Positions 26,684 to 35,944 of a stretch of 64,000 nt of DNA are shown here, piece by piece. Numbering within the stretch: position 1 is the stretch's first letter; every line of letters begins with the position of its first letter. The DNA lies in contig NZ_LMSI01000008.1 of assembly GCF_001428075.1 (NCBI RefSeq), positions 306 through 64,305 of the forward strand, read 5' to 3'. Source of the DNA: Arthrobacter sp. Soil764. GTDB lineage: Bacteria; Actinomycetota; Actinomycetes; Actinomycetales; Micrococcaceae. A program made the position numbers and the translations under genes. The notes beneath the pieces were generated by a model. It was given only the letters and a program-made list of their open reading frames with translations, was not told the DNA's origin and ran no database searches.

Positions 26684-27568
26684 ATGAGCCACACCGACCT
26701 TTCCCCCCTGCAGCGCCCCTCAGGCGCCTTCGCGATGCTCGCCGTGGACCAGCGCGAAGCCATGCGCAACATGTTCGCCGAGCACACGGACAAGCCCGTT
26801 ACCGACCAGGACCTGCAGGACTTCAAGCTGGAGGCCGCACGCATCCTCAGCCCCTACGCCTCGGGAATCCTCATCGACCGGCAGTTCGCCCTTGACCAGG
26901 CCATCGAGGCCGGCGTCGTGGACCCGGGCTGCGGACTCATCGCTTCCGCGGACCACTTCGAATCCGCGCACGGCGAGCTGGTGGGCGAGGTGACCATCGA
27001 CCGCCTGGTGGAGCCGCACAAGTACAAGGCCCTCGGCGCCAAGGCCCTGAAGCTGCTGGTGCTGTACCGCCCCGACGAGCCCGCCGAGGGCCGGGTGGCC
27101 ATGGTCCGCGAATTCGTGGAGAGCTGCCGGTCCGCCGGGCTGATCAGCATCATCGAACCCGTCTCCCGCAAGCCCCTTGCCGGCGGCGACTTCGACTGGA
27201 ACGCCGGCATCCTCGCCGCTGCCAAGGAACTGGGCAGCCTGGGCGCCGACCTCTACAAAGCCGAGGTCCCCTTCAAGGGCCAGGCCTCCGAAGCAGAGGT
27301 CCGCGCCGCGTGCGCCGAACTGACCAAGGCCATCGACGGACCCTGGGTGGTCCTGTCCTCGGGTGTCCCCGAAGACGTCTTCCCGGACGCCGTCCGGTGG
27401 GCCTGCCTGGAAGGTGCCAGCGGCTTCCTCTCCGGGCGCGCCGTGTGGGCCTCCTGCATCGGCGCCCCCGACGTCGTCGAATCCCTCTCCACGGACGCCG
27501 TCCGCCGGCTGCAGCGCCTCTGCGCCGTGGTGGACGACGTCGTCTCCAGCCAACGGACGCACGCCTAG
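26684..27568 (+). CDS. yihT: Sulfofructose-1-phosphate aldolase (YihT homologue)
   Basis: 294 residues, class I (LacD-like) barrel. SGAFAMLAVDQREAMRNMF, ALKLLVLYRPDE, ISIIEPV and GASGFLSGRAVWAS closely match E. coli YihT as recalled. The Schiff-base lysine should be Lys192 in GADLYKAEVP, and Arg252 in SGRAVW corresponds to the arginine that holds the sulfonate in YihT. It splits sulfofructose 1-phosphate into DHAP, which enters glycolysis, and sulfolactaldehyde. Confidence 0.92.
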   Translation: MSHTDLSPLQRPSGAFAMLAVDQREAMRNMFAEHTDKPVTDQDLQDFKLEAARILSPYASGILIDRQFALDQAIEAGVVDPGCGLIASADHFESAHGELVGEVTIDRLVEPHKYKALGAKALKLLVLYRPDEPAEGRVAMVREFVESCRSAGLISIIEPVSRKPLAGGDFDWNAGILAAAKELGSLGADLYKAEVPFKGQASEAEVRAACAELTKAIDGPWVVLSSGVPEDVFPDAVRWACLEGASGFLSGRAVWASCIGAPDVVESLSTDAVRRLQRLCAVVDDVVSSQRTHA

Positions 27569-27657
27569 GCGCGGTTGGAGCGCCGAAGCGTCGCCGGGGC
27601 AACCCCTCTCCGCAGCAAGCAAACAAGGCACAGCAAACACTCAACGAGGAGAATATT

Positions 27658-28947
27658 GTGAGTCAGATTTCACGCAGGCAGGCCATGGCCGTTCTCGGCG
27701 CCCTGGGCTTCGGCGCCACCGCGGCGGCGTGCGCCGGGCCCGGCGGTTCCACCGCACCCGGAGGAGCCAGCGGACCGGCTGCCCCGTCCACCGGCGCCGT
27801 CACCGGCAAGGTCTCCTTCGCGCACTGGCGCGGCGAGGACAAGGCCGTGTTTGACGAACTCATTAAGCGCTTCGCAGCAAAGCACAGCGGCGTGGAGGTG
27901 GCGCAGGACATCTCCACCTCCAACGACTACAACGCCCAGGCCCTGCAGAAGCTGCGCGGCGGCTCCATCGGCGACGCCTTCGCCACCTTCCGCGGCGCCC
28001 AGTTCAAGAACTTCACCGAAGCCGGGATCTACACCGAACTCAAGGACAGCCAGGCGGTGAAGAACTACCAGAAGGGCCTGCTCTCCGCCGGACAGAACGG
28101 GGACAGCCAGCTGGGCCTGCCCTACCAGGTGGTGTTCCCGATGCCCATGGCCAACGTTGATCTCTTCGACAAGGCCGGCGCCGAGATTGCCCCCAAGAAC
28201 TGGGACGCCTTCCTGGGCATGTGCGAGAAGCTCGCCTCCGCCGGCGTCATCCCCATCTCCTGGCCCGGCGGCGACGTGGGAAACGGCGGCCAGCTGTTCA
28301 ACTGCATGATCGCCAACAACGCGCCGGTGGACGACATGTGCGCCCAGATCGAGCAGGGCAAGCTCAAGGTGACCGACGACTGGTTCATCAAGATGCTGAA
28401 CCAGTACAAGGACCTGGTCCCGTACCTGCAGCCCAACGCCACCGGCACCGCGGTGGAGCCGGCACAGAACCTGTTCTCGCAGGGCAAGGCCGCCATGCTG
28501 GCCACCGGTTCGTACCACATCGCCGCGGTCCGCGGACTAGGTGCCAAATTCCCCATCGACCTGGTGTTCCCCAACACCACTTCCGACGGCAAGGGCAAGT
28601 ACGAGGGCGCCTACAACGCCACCTTCATCCTGGGCGTCAACTCGGCCAGCAAGAACCAGGCCGCCGCGGCAGCGTGGATCGATTTCCTCTCCGAGCCCGA
28701 GAACGCCGGCTACTACGCCAACCAAACGGCCCAGCACGTGTCCGTGGACAAGGTGGAGTACACCAACCCGGACCTGAAGCGGCTGAGCCCCTGGCTGCAG
28801 AAGAAGACCGCCCTCGCGGCACGGTTCCAGTTCAACAACCTGGACGTCCGGAATGCGGTGGAGGCCAGCGCAACGGCCGTCATCTCCGGCACCAGCCCGG
28901 AGCAGGCAGCCGCAGCCGCCCAGAAGATTGTTGACGAACGGCTATGA
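27658..28947 (+). CDS. ABC importer binding lipoprotein for sulfoquinovose or its glycosides
   Basis: 429 residues, extracellular family 1 solute-binding protein. A twin-arginine motif (SRRQAMAVLG) is followed by a lipobox-like AAACAG. GTG 27658 with GAGGAG 7 bases upstream is the start. The gene overlaps the first permease gene by ATGA. Placed between the aldolase and permeases of a sulfoquinovose locus, it should bind sulfoquinovose or sulfoquinovosyl glycerol, like SmoF in Agrobacterium, but ligand residues were not checked. Confidence 0.85.
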   Translation: MSQISRRQAMAVLGALGFGATAAACAGPGGSTAPGGASGPAAPSTGAVTGKVSFAHWRGEDKAVFDELIKRFAAKHSGVEVAQDISTSNDYNAQALQKLRGGSIGDAFATFRGAQFKNFTEAGIYTELKDSQAVKNYQKGLLSAGQNGDSQLGLPYQVVFPMPMANVDLFDKAGAEIAPKNWDAFLGMCEKLASAGVIPISWPGGDVGNGGQLFNCMIANNAPVDDMCAQIEQGKLKVTDDWFIKMLNQYKDLVPYLQPNATGTAVEPAQNLFSQGKAAMLATGSYHIAAVRGLGAKFPIDLVFPNTTSDGKGKYEGAYNATFILGVNSASKNQAAAAAWIDFLSEPENAGYYANQTAQHVSVDKVEYTNPDLKRLSPWLQKKTALAARFQFNNLDVRNAVEASATAVISGTSPEQAAAAAQKIVDERL

Positions 28948-29900
28948 GCATCCATCCGGGAACCGCTGCCAAGGGCAAGGCACCGGAGAGCCCAACTCCC
29001 GCCAACACGGCCAAGGTGCGCCGCCGCTCCCCCACCCGGGTGAATCCGGCCCTGTACCTGTTCCCGTTGCCTGCCGTCGCCGTCGTCGCCTTCTTCCTGG
29101 TGATGCCCACGCTGCAGGCCTTCCAGTACGCGATCACGGATTGGAACGGCTTCTCGGCGGCGTTCAACTACGTGGGGCTGGACAACTTCATCCGGGCGTT
29201 CACCAAGGACTCGCTGTTCACCAACGCGCTGACCAACAACCTGAAGTTCGTGCTGCTGGTGGTGATCGCGCAGACGATCTTCTCACTGATCCTCGCTCTG
29301 CTCCTGACGAAGAATTCCCGTGGCAGCATCCTGCTCCGCGCCCTGTTCTTCTTCCCCACCATCCTGTCCTCGGTGTCGGTGGCCTTCATCTGGAAGTTCA
29401 TCTACGATCCCAACTTCGGCCTGGCCAACACGGTCCTCAAGACGGTGGGTGTGGACGGCGGCTCCTACCTTGGTAACGACGCCCAGGCTCTCTATTGGGT
29501 CGCTGTCACCCAGGTGTGGTTCCATTCCGGCCAAATGATGGTGGTCTACATCGCGGGGCTGCAGGCCATCCCGCGCGAACTCTATGAAGCAGCGGAAATG
29601 GACGGCGCCAACAAGTGGCAGCAGTTCAAGTCCATCACCTGGCCGTTCGTGGCCCCTGCCACGTCCATCGTGGTGGCCTACACCACGGTGCAGTCGTTCA
29701 AGGCGTTCGACCTGATCCTGGGCATCGCGGGAAACCCGCCCAAGAGCTCCCTGGACATCCTCTCCACCCGCATTTACAGCACCTTTGCCAACTCGGAGTT
29801 CGGCTACGCCGCCGCCCAGTCGATCATCTTCATGGCGATGATCGCCCTGGTCACCTGGCTGCAGCGCCGCTTGCTCCGGCTGACCCCGAAGGGGGAATAG
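28944..29900 (+). CDS. ABC sugar permease 1 of the sulfoquinovose importer
   Basis: 318 residues, six membrane segments, MalF/UgpA type, with the loop RELYEAAEMDGANKWQQF. Its ATG shares bases with the stop of the binding-protein gene. A Lys/Thr/Pro-rich cytosolic start of about 35 residues precedes the first segment. It works with the next gene; the ATPase is not encoded in the window. Confidence 0.88.
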   Translation: MSIHPGTAAKGKAPESPTPANTAKVRRRSPTRVNPALYLFPLPAVAVVAFFLVMPTLQAFQYAITDWNGFSAAFNYVGLDNFIRAFTKDSLFTNALTNNLKFVLLVVIAQTIFSLILALLLTKNSRGSILLRALFFFPTILSSVSVAFIWKFIYDPNFGLANTVLKTVGVDGGSYLGNDAQALYWVAVTQVWFHSGQMMVVYIAGLQAIPRELYEAAEMDGANKWQQFKSITWPFVAPATSIVVAYTTVQSFKAFDLILGIAGNPPKSSLDILSTRIYSTFANSEFGYAAAQSIIFMAMIALVTWLQRRLLRLTPKGE

Positions 29901-29904
29901 CAGC

Positions 29905-30720
29905 ATGCTCGCCTCAATAAGCCGCCGCGCCATCCTGGCGATCTACGCGGTCATCATCATCGTTCCGCTGACCGTGGTGGCCTTCGGCAGCTTCAAGACC
30001 ACGCAGGAACTGTTCGCCGGGCCGTTCAGCCTCCCGCACTCCATCGCCCCGGACAACTTCGCGGAGGTGGTGGGCGGCCAGAACCTGGGCTCGTCCTTCA
30101 TGAACAGTGTGATTGTCACGGCCGTCTCCGTGCCGCTCACCCTGTTCCTGGCCAGCCTGGCCGGCTACGCCGTGTCCCGGCTGAAGGGGTTCATGTCCTG
30201 GGCCATCTTCGGTTTCCTGGTCCTCGGGATGGCCATCCCGGCGCAAGCCAACATGGTGCCGCTGTACGTGCTCTTCGGCAGGTTAGGCCTGCTGGACAAC
30301 CTGGGCGGCCTGATCCTGGCCAATGTGGTGTCCACCTTGCCCATCGCAGTGTTCATCCTGGGCGGGTTCATGCGGACACTGCCCAAGGAACTCTACGAAG
30401 CATCCTCCATTGACGGCAGCGGGCCGTGGAAGACCTACGCCTCCATTGCCCTTCCGCTCTCCGCCCCCTCCATCGCGGCCGCCGCGATCTTCCTGTTCGT
30501 CATCCACTGGAACGAGCTGCTGTACCCGCTGCTGTTCATCCAGACTCCCGGCAACCGCACCCTGCCGCTCGCGCTGCTGAGCTTCCAGGGCGAATTCCAG
30601 ACCAACTACCCGCTCCTGTTCGCCGGCGTCATCCTGGCGTCCCTGCCCGTGGTGGTGGCCTACGTCTTCCTGCAGCGCTACTTTGTGGCAGGCATCACCG
30701 CCGGGGCGAGCAAGGGATGA
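29905..30720 (+). CDS. ABC sugar permease 2 of the sulfoquinovose importer
   Basis: 271 residues, MalG/UgpE type with six membrane segments and the coupling loop KELYEASSIDGSGPWKTYAS. It starts 4 bp after the first permease stops. Its own stop is overlapped by a 23-codon open frame that leads into the aldehyde dehydrogenase gene. Confidence 0.9.
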   Translation: MLASISRRAILAIYAVIIIVPLTVVAFGSFKTTQELFAGPFSLPHSIAPDNFAEVVGGQNLGSSFMNSVIVTAVSVPLTLFLASLAGYAVSRLKGFMSWAIFGFLVLGMAIPAQANMVPLYVLFGRLGLLDNLGGLILANVVSTLPIAVFILGGFMRTLPKELYEASSIDGSGPWKTYASIALPLSAPSIAAAAIFLFVIHWNELLYPLLFIQTPGNRTLPLALLSFQGEFQTNYPLLFAGVILASLPVVVAYVFLQRYFVAGITAGASKG

Positions 30721-30788
30721 GTACGACGACGACGGGCGGCTGCGCGGGTGGCCGCGCCCTCCCAGCCAACGAAAGGCACCATTCATGA
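30717..30788 (+). CDS. Possible 23-codon linking ORF
   Basis: ATG at 30717 overlaps the permease stop as ATGA, and the ORF's own stop overlaps the aldehyde dehydrogenase ATG, again as ATGA. The product would be a Thr/Gly-rich 23-mer. It may simply carry ribosomes across the gap, or it may be chance: the dehydrogenase has its own AAAGG site. Confidence 0.3.
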   Translation: MSTTTTGGCAGGRALPANERHHS

Positions 30789-32224
30789 ACCTCAAATCGG
30801 CCCGGCACCTTATTAACGGCAGCTGGCATACCGCCGGAACCGCCAAGGACGTGACTGATCCTGGCAACGGCAGCACCGTGGGCGAGGTGGCGTGGGGCAC
30901 CGCCGGGGATGCCACGCAGGCGGCCGATGCCGCGGCGGAGGCCTTCGGCCCGTGGTCACGCACCACCGTCCGCAACCGGGCGGACCTGCTCCGCAACGCC
31001 GCCGACCTCCTGGCGGAACGCCGCGACGAACTCGCGCACACACTGGCACTGGAAGCCGGCAAGCGGCTCCCGGAGGCACAGGGCGAGGTGGATTTCTCGG
31101 TGGAGTATTTCCGCTGGTTCGCGGAGGAAGCCCGCCGGGCCACCGGCACCCTCAGCCCGCCCGAGCTGCAGGGCCGCCGGCACCTGAGCACCCGCAAACC
31201 CATCGGTGTGGCCCTCAGCCTCACGCCCTGGAACTTCCCGGTCTCCATCCAGGCCCGGAAGCTCGCCGCCATGCTGGCTGCTGGCTGCACCGTGGTGGGC
31301 AGGGTGTCCGAGAAGGCTCCGCTGGCCGCCACAGGACTGTTCGAGGTCCTGCACGACGCAGGGTTCCCCGCCGGTGTGGTGAACCTGGTCCACGGTCCCT
31401 CCCGTGAGATCACCGGGGCATTGATGTCCCACCCTGCGGTCCGGGCCGTCAGCTTCACCGGCTCCACCGGAGTCGGCAGGCAGATCATGGCGTCAGCCTC
31501 GGAGCGCGTGGTCCGGCCCCTGCTGGAACTGGGCGGCAACGCACCCTTCATCGTGTTCGAGGACGCCGACCTGGACGCGGCCGTCGAAGGCGCCATCCTG
31601 GGCCGGCTGCGCAACACCGGCCAGTCCTGCGTGGCCGCCAACCGGTTCCTGGTCCAGGACAGCATCGCGGACGAGTTCGCGCAGAAGCTCGGCGCACGCT
31701 TTGACGCGATGAGCATCGGCCACGGCGTTCCCGACGCCGGTGCACCGGTTCCGGACCTCGGCCCGGTCATCGACGCCGAAAGGGTGTCCGCCGTTCAGGC
31801 ACTGGTGGACGACGCCCTGGAACGCGGCGCCCGCCAGGTCACCCAGCGGACTGCAGTACCTGGCAAAGGCGCCTTCATGGCACCCACACTGCTCGCCGAC
31901 GTCCCGGACGACGCACCATTGGTGACCGATGAAGTGTTCGGCCCGGCGGCCGGCGTCGTCACCTTCTCCTCGGAGGAAGAGGCAATCAGGAAGGCCAACG
32001 CCACAGAGATGGGCCTGGCCGCCTACGTGTGGAGCAGCAGCCCCAAGCGCGGCTGGGACATCCCGGAGCGGCTCGACGCCGGCATCGTCGGCGTGAACGA
32101 CCCCTTGCCGTCGGTTGCCTTCGCCCCCATGGGCGGCGCCAAGCAATCGGGCCTGGGCCGGGAGGGATCAAGCCTGGGCCTCGAAGAGTTCGAGGAGGTC
32201 CAGTACGTGGCCTGGAGGCCGTAA
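30785..32224 (+). CDS. Aldehyde dehydrogenase; sulfolactaldehyde dehydrogenase candidate
   Basis: 479 residues, full-length NAD(P)-dependent aldehyde dehydrogenase of the succinate-semialdehyde type. LTPWNFPVSIQARKLAAML marks the cofactor site, the general base is Glu in LELGGNAPF and the nucleophile Cys is in NTGQSCVAANRF. ATG 30785 follows AAAGG. The locus has no sulfolactaldehyde reductase (YihU), so this enzyme should oxidise sulfolactaldehyde to sulfolactate, as SlaB does in the sulfo-ED pathway. Substrate inferred from context. Confidence 0.88.
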   Translation: MNLKSARHLINGSWHTAGTAKDVTDPGNGSTVGEVAWGTAGDATQAADAAAEAFGPWSRTTVRNRADLLRNAADLLAERRDELAHTLALEAGKRLPEAQGEVDFSVEYFRWFAEEARRATGTLSPPELQGRRHLSTRKPIGVALSLTPWNFPVSIQARKLAAMLAAGCTVVGRVSEKAPLAATGLFEVLHDAGFPAGVVNLVHGPSREITGALMSHPAVRAVSFTGSTGVGRQIMASASERVVRPLLELGGNAPFIVFEDADLDAAVEGAILGRLRNTGQSCVAANRFLVQDSIADEFAQKLGARFDAMSIGHGVPDAGAPVPDLGPVIDAERVSAVQALVDDALERGARQVTQRTAVPGKGAFMAPTLLADVPDDAPLVTDEVFGPAAGVVTFSSEEEAIRKANATEMGLAAYVWSSSPKRGWDIPERLDAGIVGVNDPLPSVAFAPMGGAKQSGLGREGSSLGLEEFEEVQYVAWRP

Positions 32225-32968
32225 ATGCTGACCACCGGGCTGGTGCTGGGCGCCGTCGTCATGGGCGCCGGGATGCAGCGCGTCACCGGCATGGGTTTCG
32301 CGCTGGTGGCCGCCCCCTTCCTGGTCCTGCTGCTGGGCCCGGTGGAGGGGGTGGTGCTGGTGAACGTGTGCGGCGCCGTCACTGCGGGAGCCATCATCTT
32401 CCGTGTGGTTCGGGACATTGACTGGAAGCGGTACTTGCTGCTCGCGGCCTCGGCCCTGCTGGGGATCATCCCGGCGGCGATCCTGATCCGCCTCATACCG
32501 CCGGCCATCCTGGAGATCTCCATCGGGGTGATCCTCGCCGTCGGCCTGACCGTCCTGCTGGTCCTGAAATCCGCCACCCTGCCGGAGCGCCGCCGCTACC
32601 TCTTCACCGCCGGCGGCCTCAGCGGGTTCATGAACACGGCGGCAGGCGTGGGCGGGCCGGCCGTCAGCATGTACTCCATTGCCACGCGGTGGCAGCACAA
32701 ATCCTTCGCGGCCACCATGCAGCCGTACTTCTTCACCATCGGCACGTTCTCCCTGGTCTCGAAGGCGATCACCGCTCCCGCCTCGTTCCCGGCGCTGCCG
32801 TTGGCCATGTGGATCGCCGTCGCCGTCGCCTGCCTGGCCGGCCTGGTACTTGGTGACCTCGCCTCAAAGCACGTCCCCGCCCGCGCCGCCCAGATCCTCC
32901 TGATCGTCCTGGCGTATCTGGGCGCGGCAGCCACCATCATCCGCGGCGTATCCGACGCCATCGGCTGA
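32225..32968 (+). CDS. TauE/SafE-family sulfonate exporter
   Basis: 247 residues, eight or so hydrophobic segments in two repeats (GAGMQRVTGMGFALVAAPFLVLLLG; FTAGGLSGFMNTAAGVGGPAVSMY), the signature of TauE/SafE exporters of sulfite and organosulfonates. Its ATG directly follows the dehydrogenase stop. It should export the sulfolactate end product. Confidence 0.88.
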   Translation: MLTTGLVLGAVVMGAGMQRVTGMGFALVAAPFLVLLLGPVEGVVLVNVCGAVTAGAIIFRVVRDIDWKRYLLLAASALLGIIPAAILIRLIPPAILEISIGVILAVGLTVLLVLKSATLPERRRYLFTAGGLSGFMNTAAGVGGPAVSMYSIATRWQHKSFAATMQPYFFTIGTFSLVSKAITAPASFPALPLAMWIAVAVACLAGLVLGDLASKHVPARAAQILLIVLAYLGAAATIIRGVSDAIG

Positions 32969-33006
32969 CCTGACATTTTGCACCTTCACCAGAAAGAGGA
33001 CATGAC

Positions 33007-34281
33007 ATGACCTGGCTCGACAGTGCCGCCCACGCACGATGGCTCGAGGTAGAAACCGACCGGCTCATCAATTTCGCCGCAGCCTCGAAGGTCCCCACGG
33101 GATTCGGCTGGCTCGACAACTACGGCAAGGTGTTCGCCGACAAGCCGACGCACCTCTGGATCACCGCACGGATGACCCACAGCTTCGCCGTCGCCGCACT
33201 GATGGGCCGGCCGGGCGCTGCACTCCTGGTGGACCACGGCATCGCGGCGCTCAACGGAGCCCTCCACGATGATGAGTTCGGCGGCTGGTACGCCGAGGTG
33301 GACGGGAACGGTCCCGTGAATGACACGAAGTCCGGCTACCAGCACTCCTTCGTGCTCCTCGCTGCCGCCAGCGCCGTCGCCGCGGGCCGCCCCGGCGCCC
33401 GGGAACTGCTGGACGAGGCGCTGCGGATCGCCGACACGAAATTCTGGGACCACGGGGCCAACATGTGCTTCGACTCCTGGAACCGCGACTTCACCGAAAC
33501 CGAGGCCTACCGCGGCGGCAACGCCAGCATGCACTCAGTGGAGGCGTACCTGATCGTCGCCGACGTGACCGGGGAGAACCGCTGGCTGGAACGCGCCCTG
33601 CACATCGCCGAGGTGCTCATCCACGACTTCGCCCGCAACAACAACTACCGGGTGTTTGAGCACTTCGACCCGGAGTGGAACCCCATGCCGGAGTACAACA
33701 CCGACGACCGGGCCAGCCAGTTCCGCGCCTACGGCGGAACCCCCGGCCACTGGGTCGAGTGGGCGCGCCTGCTCCTCCACCTCCGCGCCGGGCTCGAGGC
33801 CCGCGGCCTGGACGTCCCGGCATGGTTGCTGGAGGACGCCCGCGGCCTGTTCGACGCCGCCATCCGCGACGCGTGGGAACCTGACGGCCACCGTGGCTTC
33901 GTGTACACGGTGGACTGGGAAGGCAAGCCGGTTGTCACCACCCGCATCCGCTGGGTGCCCGCCGAGGCCATCGGGGGCGCTGCCGCCCTCTACATCGCCA
34001 CCGGCGAGACAAAGTATGCGGACTGGTACGAGCGGATCTGGGACCACGCCCGCGACTGGTTCATCGACTACGAGCACGGATCCTGGAAGCAGGAACTCGA
34101 CGAGAACGGCAACGTCACCTCCACCGTCTGGTCCGGCAAGGCGGACATCTACCACCTGTGGCACTGTTTGGTGGTCCCGCGCCTTCCGCTGGCGCCCGGC
34201 CTGGCCCCAGCAGTCGCAGCCGGACTGCTGGACGCGCGCCTTAACCAGACACAGCGGGTCAACGAGGCTATCAGCCGCTGA
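33007..34281 (+). CDS. yihS: Sulfoquinovose-sulfofructose isomerase (YihS homologue)
   Basis: 424 residues, AGE-family (alpha/alpha)6 barrel. The alignment with E. coli YihS is close along its length ([73 protein letters not shown]). Arg55, His176, His248 and His383 fall at the same numbers as in the E. coli enzyme, as recalled. Residue 379 is Ala where E. coli has Gln. It converts sulfoquinovose to sulfofructose, the first step of sulfo-EMP. Last gene of the operon, followed by a hairpin. Confidence 0.93.
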   Translation: MTWLDSAAHARWLEVETDRLINFAAASKVPTGFGWLDNYGKVFADKPTHLWITARMTHSFAVAALMGRPGAALLVDHGIAALNGALHDDEFGGWYAEVDGNGPVNDTKSGYQHSFVLLAAASAVAAGRPGARELLDEALRIADTKFWDHGANMCFDSWNRDFTETEAYRGGNASMHSVEAYLIVADVTGENRWLERALHIAEVLIHDFARNNNYRVFEHFDPEWNPMPEYNTDDRASQFRAYGGTPGHWVEWARLLLHLRAGLEARGLDVPAWLLEDARGLFDAAIRDAWEPDGHRGFVYTVDWEGKPVVTTRIRWVPAEAIGGAAALYIATGETKYADWYERIWDHARDWFIDYEHGSWKQELDENGNVTSTVWSGKADIYHLWHCLVVPRLPLAPGLAPAVAAGLLDARLNQTQRVNEAISR

Positions 34282-34359
34282 TTCCGTCCGGCCAGGTTCG
34301 TACACGGACACCGACTTCGGCCGCCGGTAGGAGATCCTTTACAAGGGGCGGTTCGGGGA

Positions 34360-34380
34360 CCGTGCGGTGGCTCCGCACGG
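34360..34380 (+). terminator. Hairpin after the sulfoquinovose operon
   Basis: CCGTGCGG (34360-34367) and CCGCACGG (34373-34380) with a 5-nt loop, 79 bp past the isomerase stop. No T-tract follows. Confidence 0.5.
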
Positions 34381-34392
34381 CAGGAGCAGGGC

Positions 34393-34414
34393 GTCTGTCA
34401 TGTCCGTGACAGAC
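34393..34414. promoter_or_regulatory. Palindromic operator before an MFS gene
   Basis: GTCTGTCA-N6-TGACAGAC, perfect 8-bp arms. It overlaps where the -35 region of a TAAATT (34427-34432) -10 box would lie, upstream of the MFS gene. No regulator gene is adjacent. Confidence 0.5.
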
Positions 34415-34500
34415 CCAACGATCCGGTAAATTTAAGGGAGGAATTGTCAGGCGAGCAGCGCCGCATTCCACCCCTCCCCCTTGAATGGATCCTCACCCCC

Positions 34501-35742
34501 ATGTCCTCCGCGACTTCCGCGCCCGTGCCTGCCCGTTTTCCGTATGCCGCGATGGCGGTCCTTGCCACCATCGCTTTTACTGCCATCACCACTGAACTCC
34601 TGCCGTCCGGCCTGCTGCCCCAGATCAGCACCGGTTTGGGGGTCTCCGAGCCGGTGGCCGGCTACCTTGCCGCCGCCTACGCCGCCGTCATCGTGGTCAC
34701 GGTGGTTCCGGCTGCCCGCCTGTTGGGAAAGATTCCCCGGCACGCCCTGCTGGTGGGCCTAGTCCTGACCTTCGCACTCAGCAATGCCATGGTGGGACTG
34801 GCACCGGATTTCACCTCGGCGATGATCGCGCGCCTGGTGGGTGGCCTGGCACATGGGCTGCTGTGGACAACCATGGCGCCGTTTGTCTCCCGGGTGGTCC
34901 CGGCGGACAAGGTGGGCAAAGCCCTGGCGATCGTGTTCAGCGGCAACAGCCTGGGCCTGGCCATCGGCGCCCCCGTTGGTACGGCTTTGGGCGGGTTCCT
35001 CGGCTGGCGCGCAGCGTTCCTGGTGCTCGCCGGGTTCGGGGTGGTCCTGACCGTGCTTGCATTCTGGCTGCTCCCCCGCGTCCGGCGCATTTCGGATGCC
35101 GCCCGGCCGTCACTGCGCAAGGCCATCGGCCAGCCGGGTGTGAAACCAGTGGCCATCGCCTGGCCGCTGCTGGTCCTGGCCCACTTCGCGCTGTTTACCT
35201 ACATCGCCCCCTTCATCCGCGAGGCCGCGTTGCCGGACTACGCCATCAGCCTCTCCCTCACGGTGCTGGGCGGGTCCGGGTTGCTGGGCATTTGGATTGC
35301 GGGACTCACCGTGGATTCCCGGCCGCGCCGTTCATTGCTGATCACGACGGCGGCCATCGCCGCGTCGATGTTCCTCCTGCCTTTCGCGGTGGGGAACCTG
35401 CCCCTGGCCCTGGTCTTGATGACCATTTGGGGGGCCGGCCTGGGCGCGATCGGTATCTACAACCAGTCGGCGATCCTCCGGGCCGGCGGCGAGTACAGCG
35501 AGGCTGCGAACGGGCTCACCGTCCTGACCATCCAGTTGGGCATCACCATCGGCGCGCTGTACGGTTCGGCGGCGCTGGTGGTGGGCGGCCCGCTGCTGGT
35601 CCCGGCCGCGGCCGCGATACCGGTGGTTGCCGCGTTTGTGATTACGCTCGCCGGGAAGCGGTACGCGTACCCGCCGGGCCCCCGCGAACGCATCTGGCTG
35701 GAGCCTCGTCCCATCAAGGAAAGCGTCAAGGACCGGGCTTGA
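34501..35742 (+). CDS. MFS exporter (DHA1 type)
   Basis: About 413 residues with twelve membrane segments. TAITTELLPSGLLPQISTGL and GGLAHGLLWTTMAPFV are typical of the AraJ/SotB-like and drug-efflux DHA1 group. ATG 34501 is preferred; a TTG at 34444 is in frame but sits only two bases from a GGGAGG run. The substrate is unknown. A palindromic element follows the gene. Confidence 0.82.
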   Translation: MSSATSAPVPARFPYAAMAVLATIAFTAITTELLPSGLLPQISTGLGVSEPVAGYLAAAYAAVIVVTVVPAARLLGKIPRHALLVGLVLTFALSNAMVGLAPDFTSAMIARLVGGLAHGLLWTTMAPFVSRVVPADKVGKALAIVFSGNSLGLAIGAPVGTALGGFLGWRAAFLVLAGFGVVLTVLAFWLLPRVRRISDAARPSLRKAIGQPGVKPVAIAWPLLVLAHFALFTYIAPFIREAALPDYAISLSLTVLGGSGLLGIWIAGLTVDSRPRRSLLITTAAIAASMFLLPFAVGNLPLALVLMTIWGAGLGAIGIYNQSAILRAGGEYSEAANGLTVLTIQLGITIGALYGSAALVVGGPLLVPAAAAIPVVAAFVITLAGKRYAYPPGPRERIWLEPRPIKESVKDRA

Positions 35743-35750
35743 TTCCTGAA

Positions 35751-35808
35751 TCGATTGCTCCGTAGATGCCGTTTTCACGCCCCAAAACGGCATCTACGGA
35801 GCAGTCGA
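35751..35808. repeat. Dispersed palindromic element, copy A
   Basis: Left arm 35751-35775, loop CACGCCCC (35776-35783), right arm 35784-35808. The 25-bp arms differ at one base only. The core is CCGTTTT-N8-AAAACGG and the outer ends are TCGATTGCTCCGTA and TACGGAGCAGTCGA. Similar elements lie at 38136 and 62690. It could also work as a terminator for the MFS gene. Confidence 0.85.
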
Positions 35809-35852
35809 TGAACCCTGTGATGACAAGCTAGTCAAAAGTTTGTCGCAAACCC

Positions 35853-35878
35853 GTAACCTTTGTGACCTCAGTTTCGAT
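35853..35878 (+). promoter_or_regulatory. ECF-sigma type promoter
   Basis: GTAACC (35853-35858) and CGAT (35875-35878) with a 16-bp spacer fit the AAC/CG(A/T) pattern of extracytoplasmic-function sigma promoters. It lies about 65 bp upstream of the secreted protein gene whose operon includes an ECF sigma gene, so autoregulation is likely. Confidence 0.5.
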
Positions 35879-35944
35879 CCACTAAGTGCGGGGATAACCC
35901 GCCGAGTTGATACCAAACGAAAGAGTTCGTCAACGGAGGGTCTC

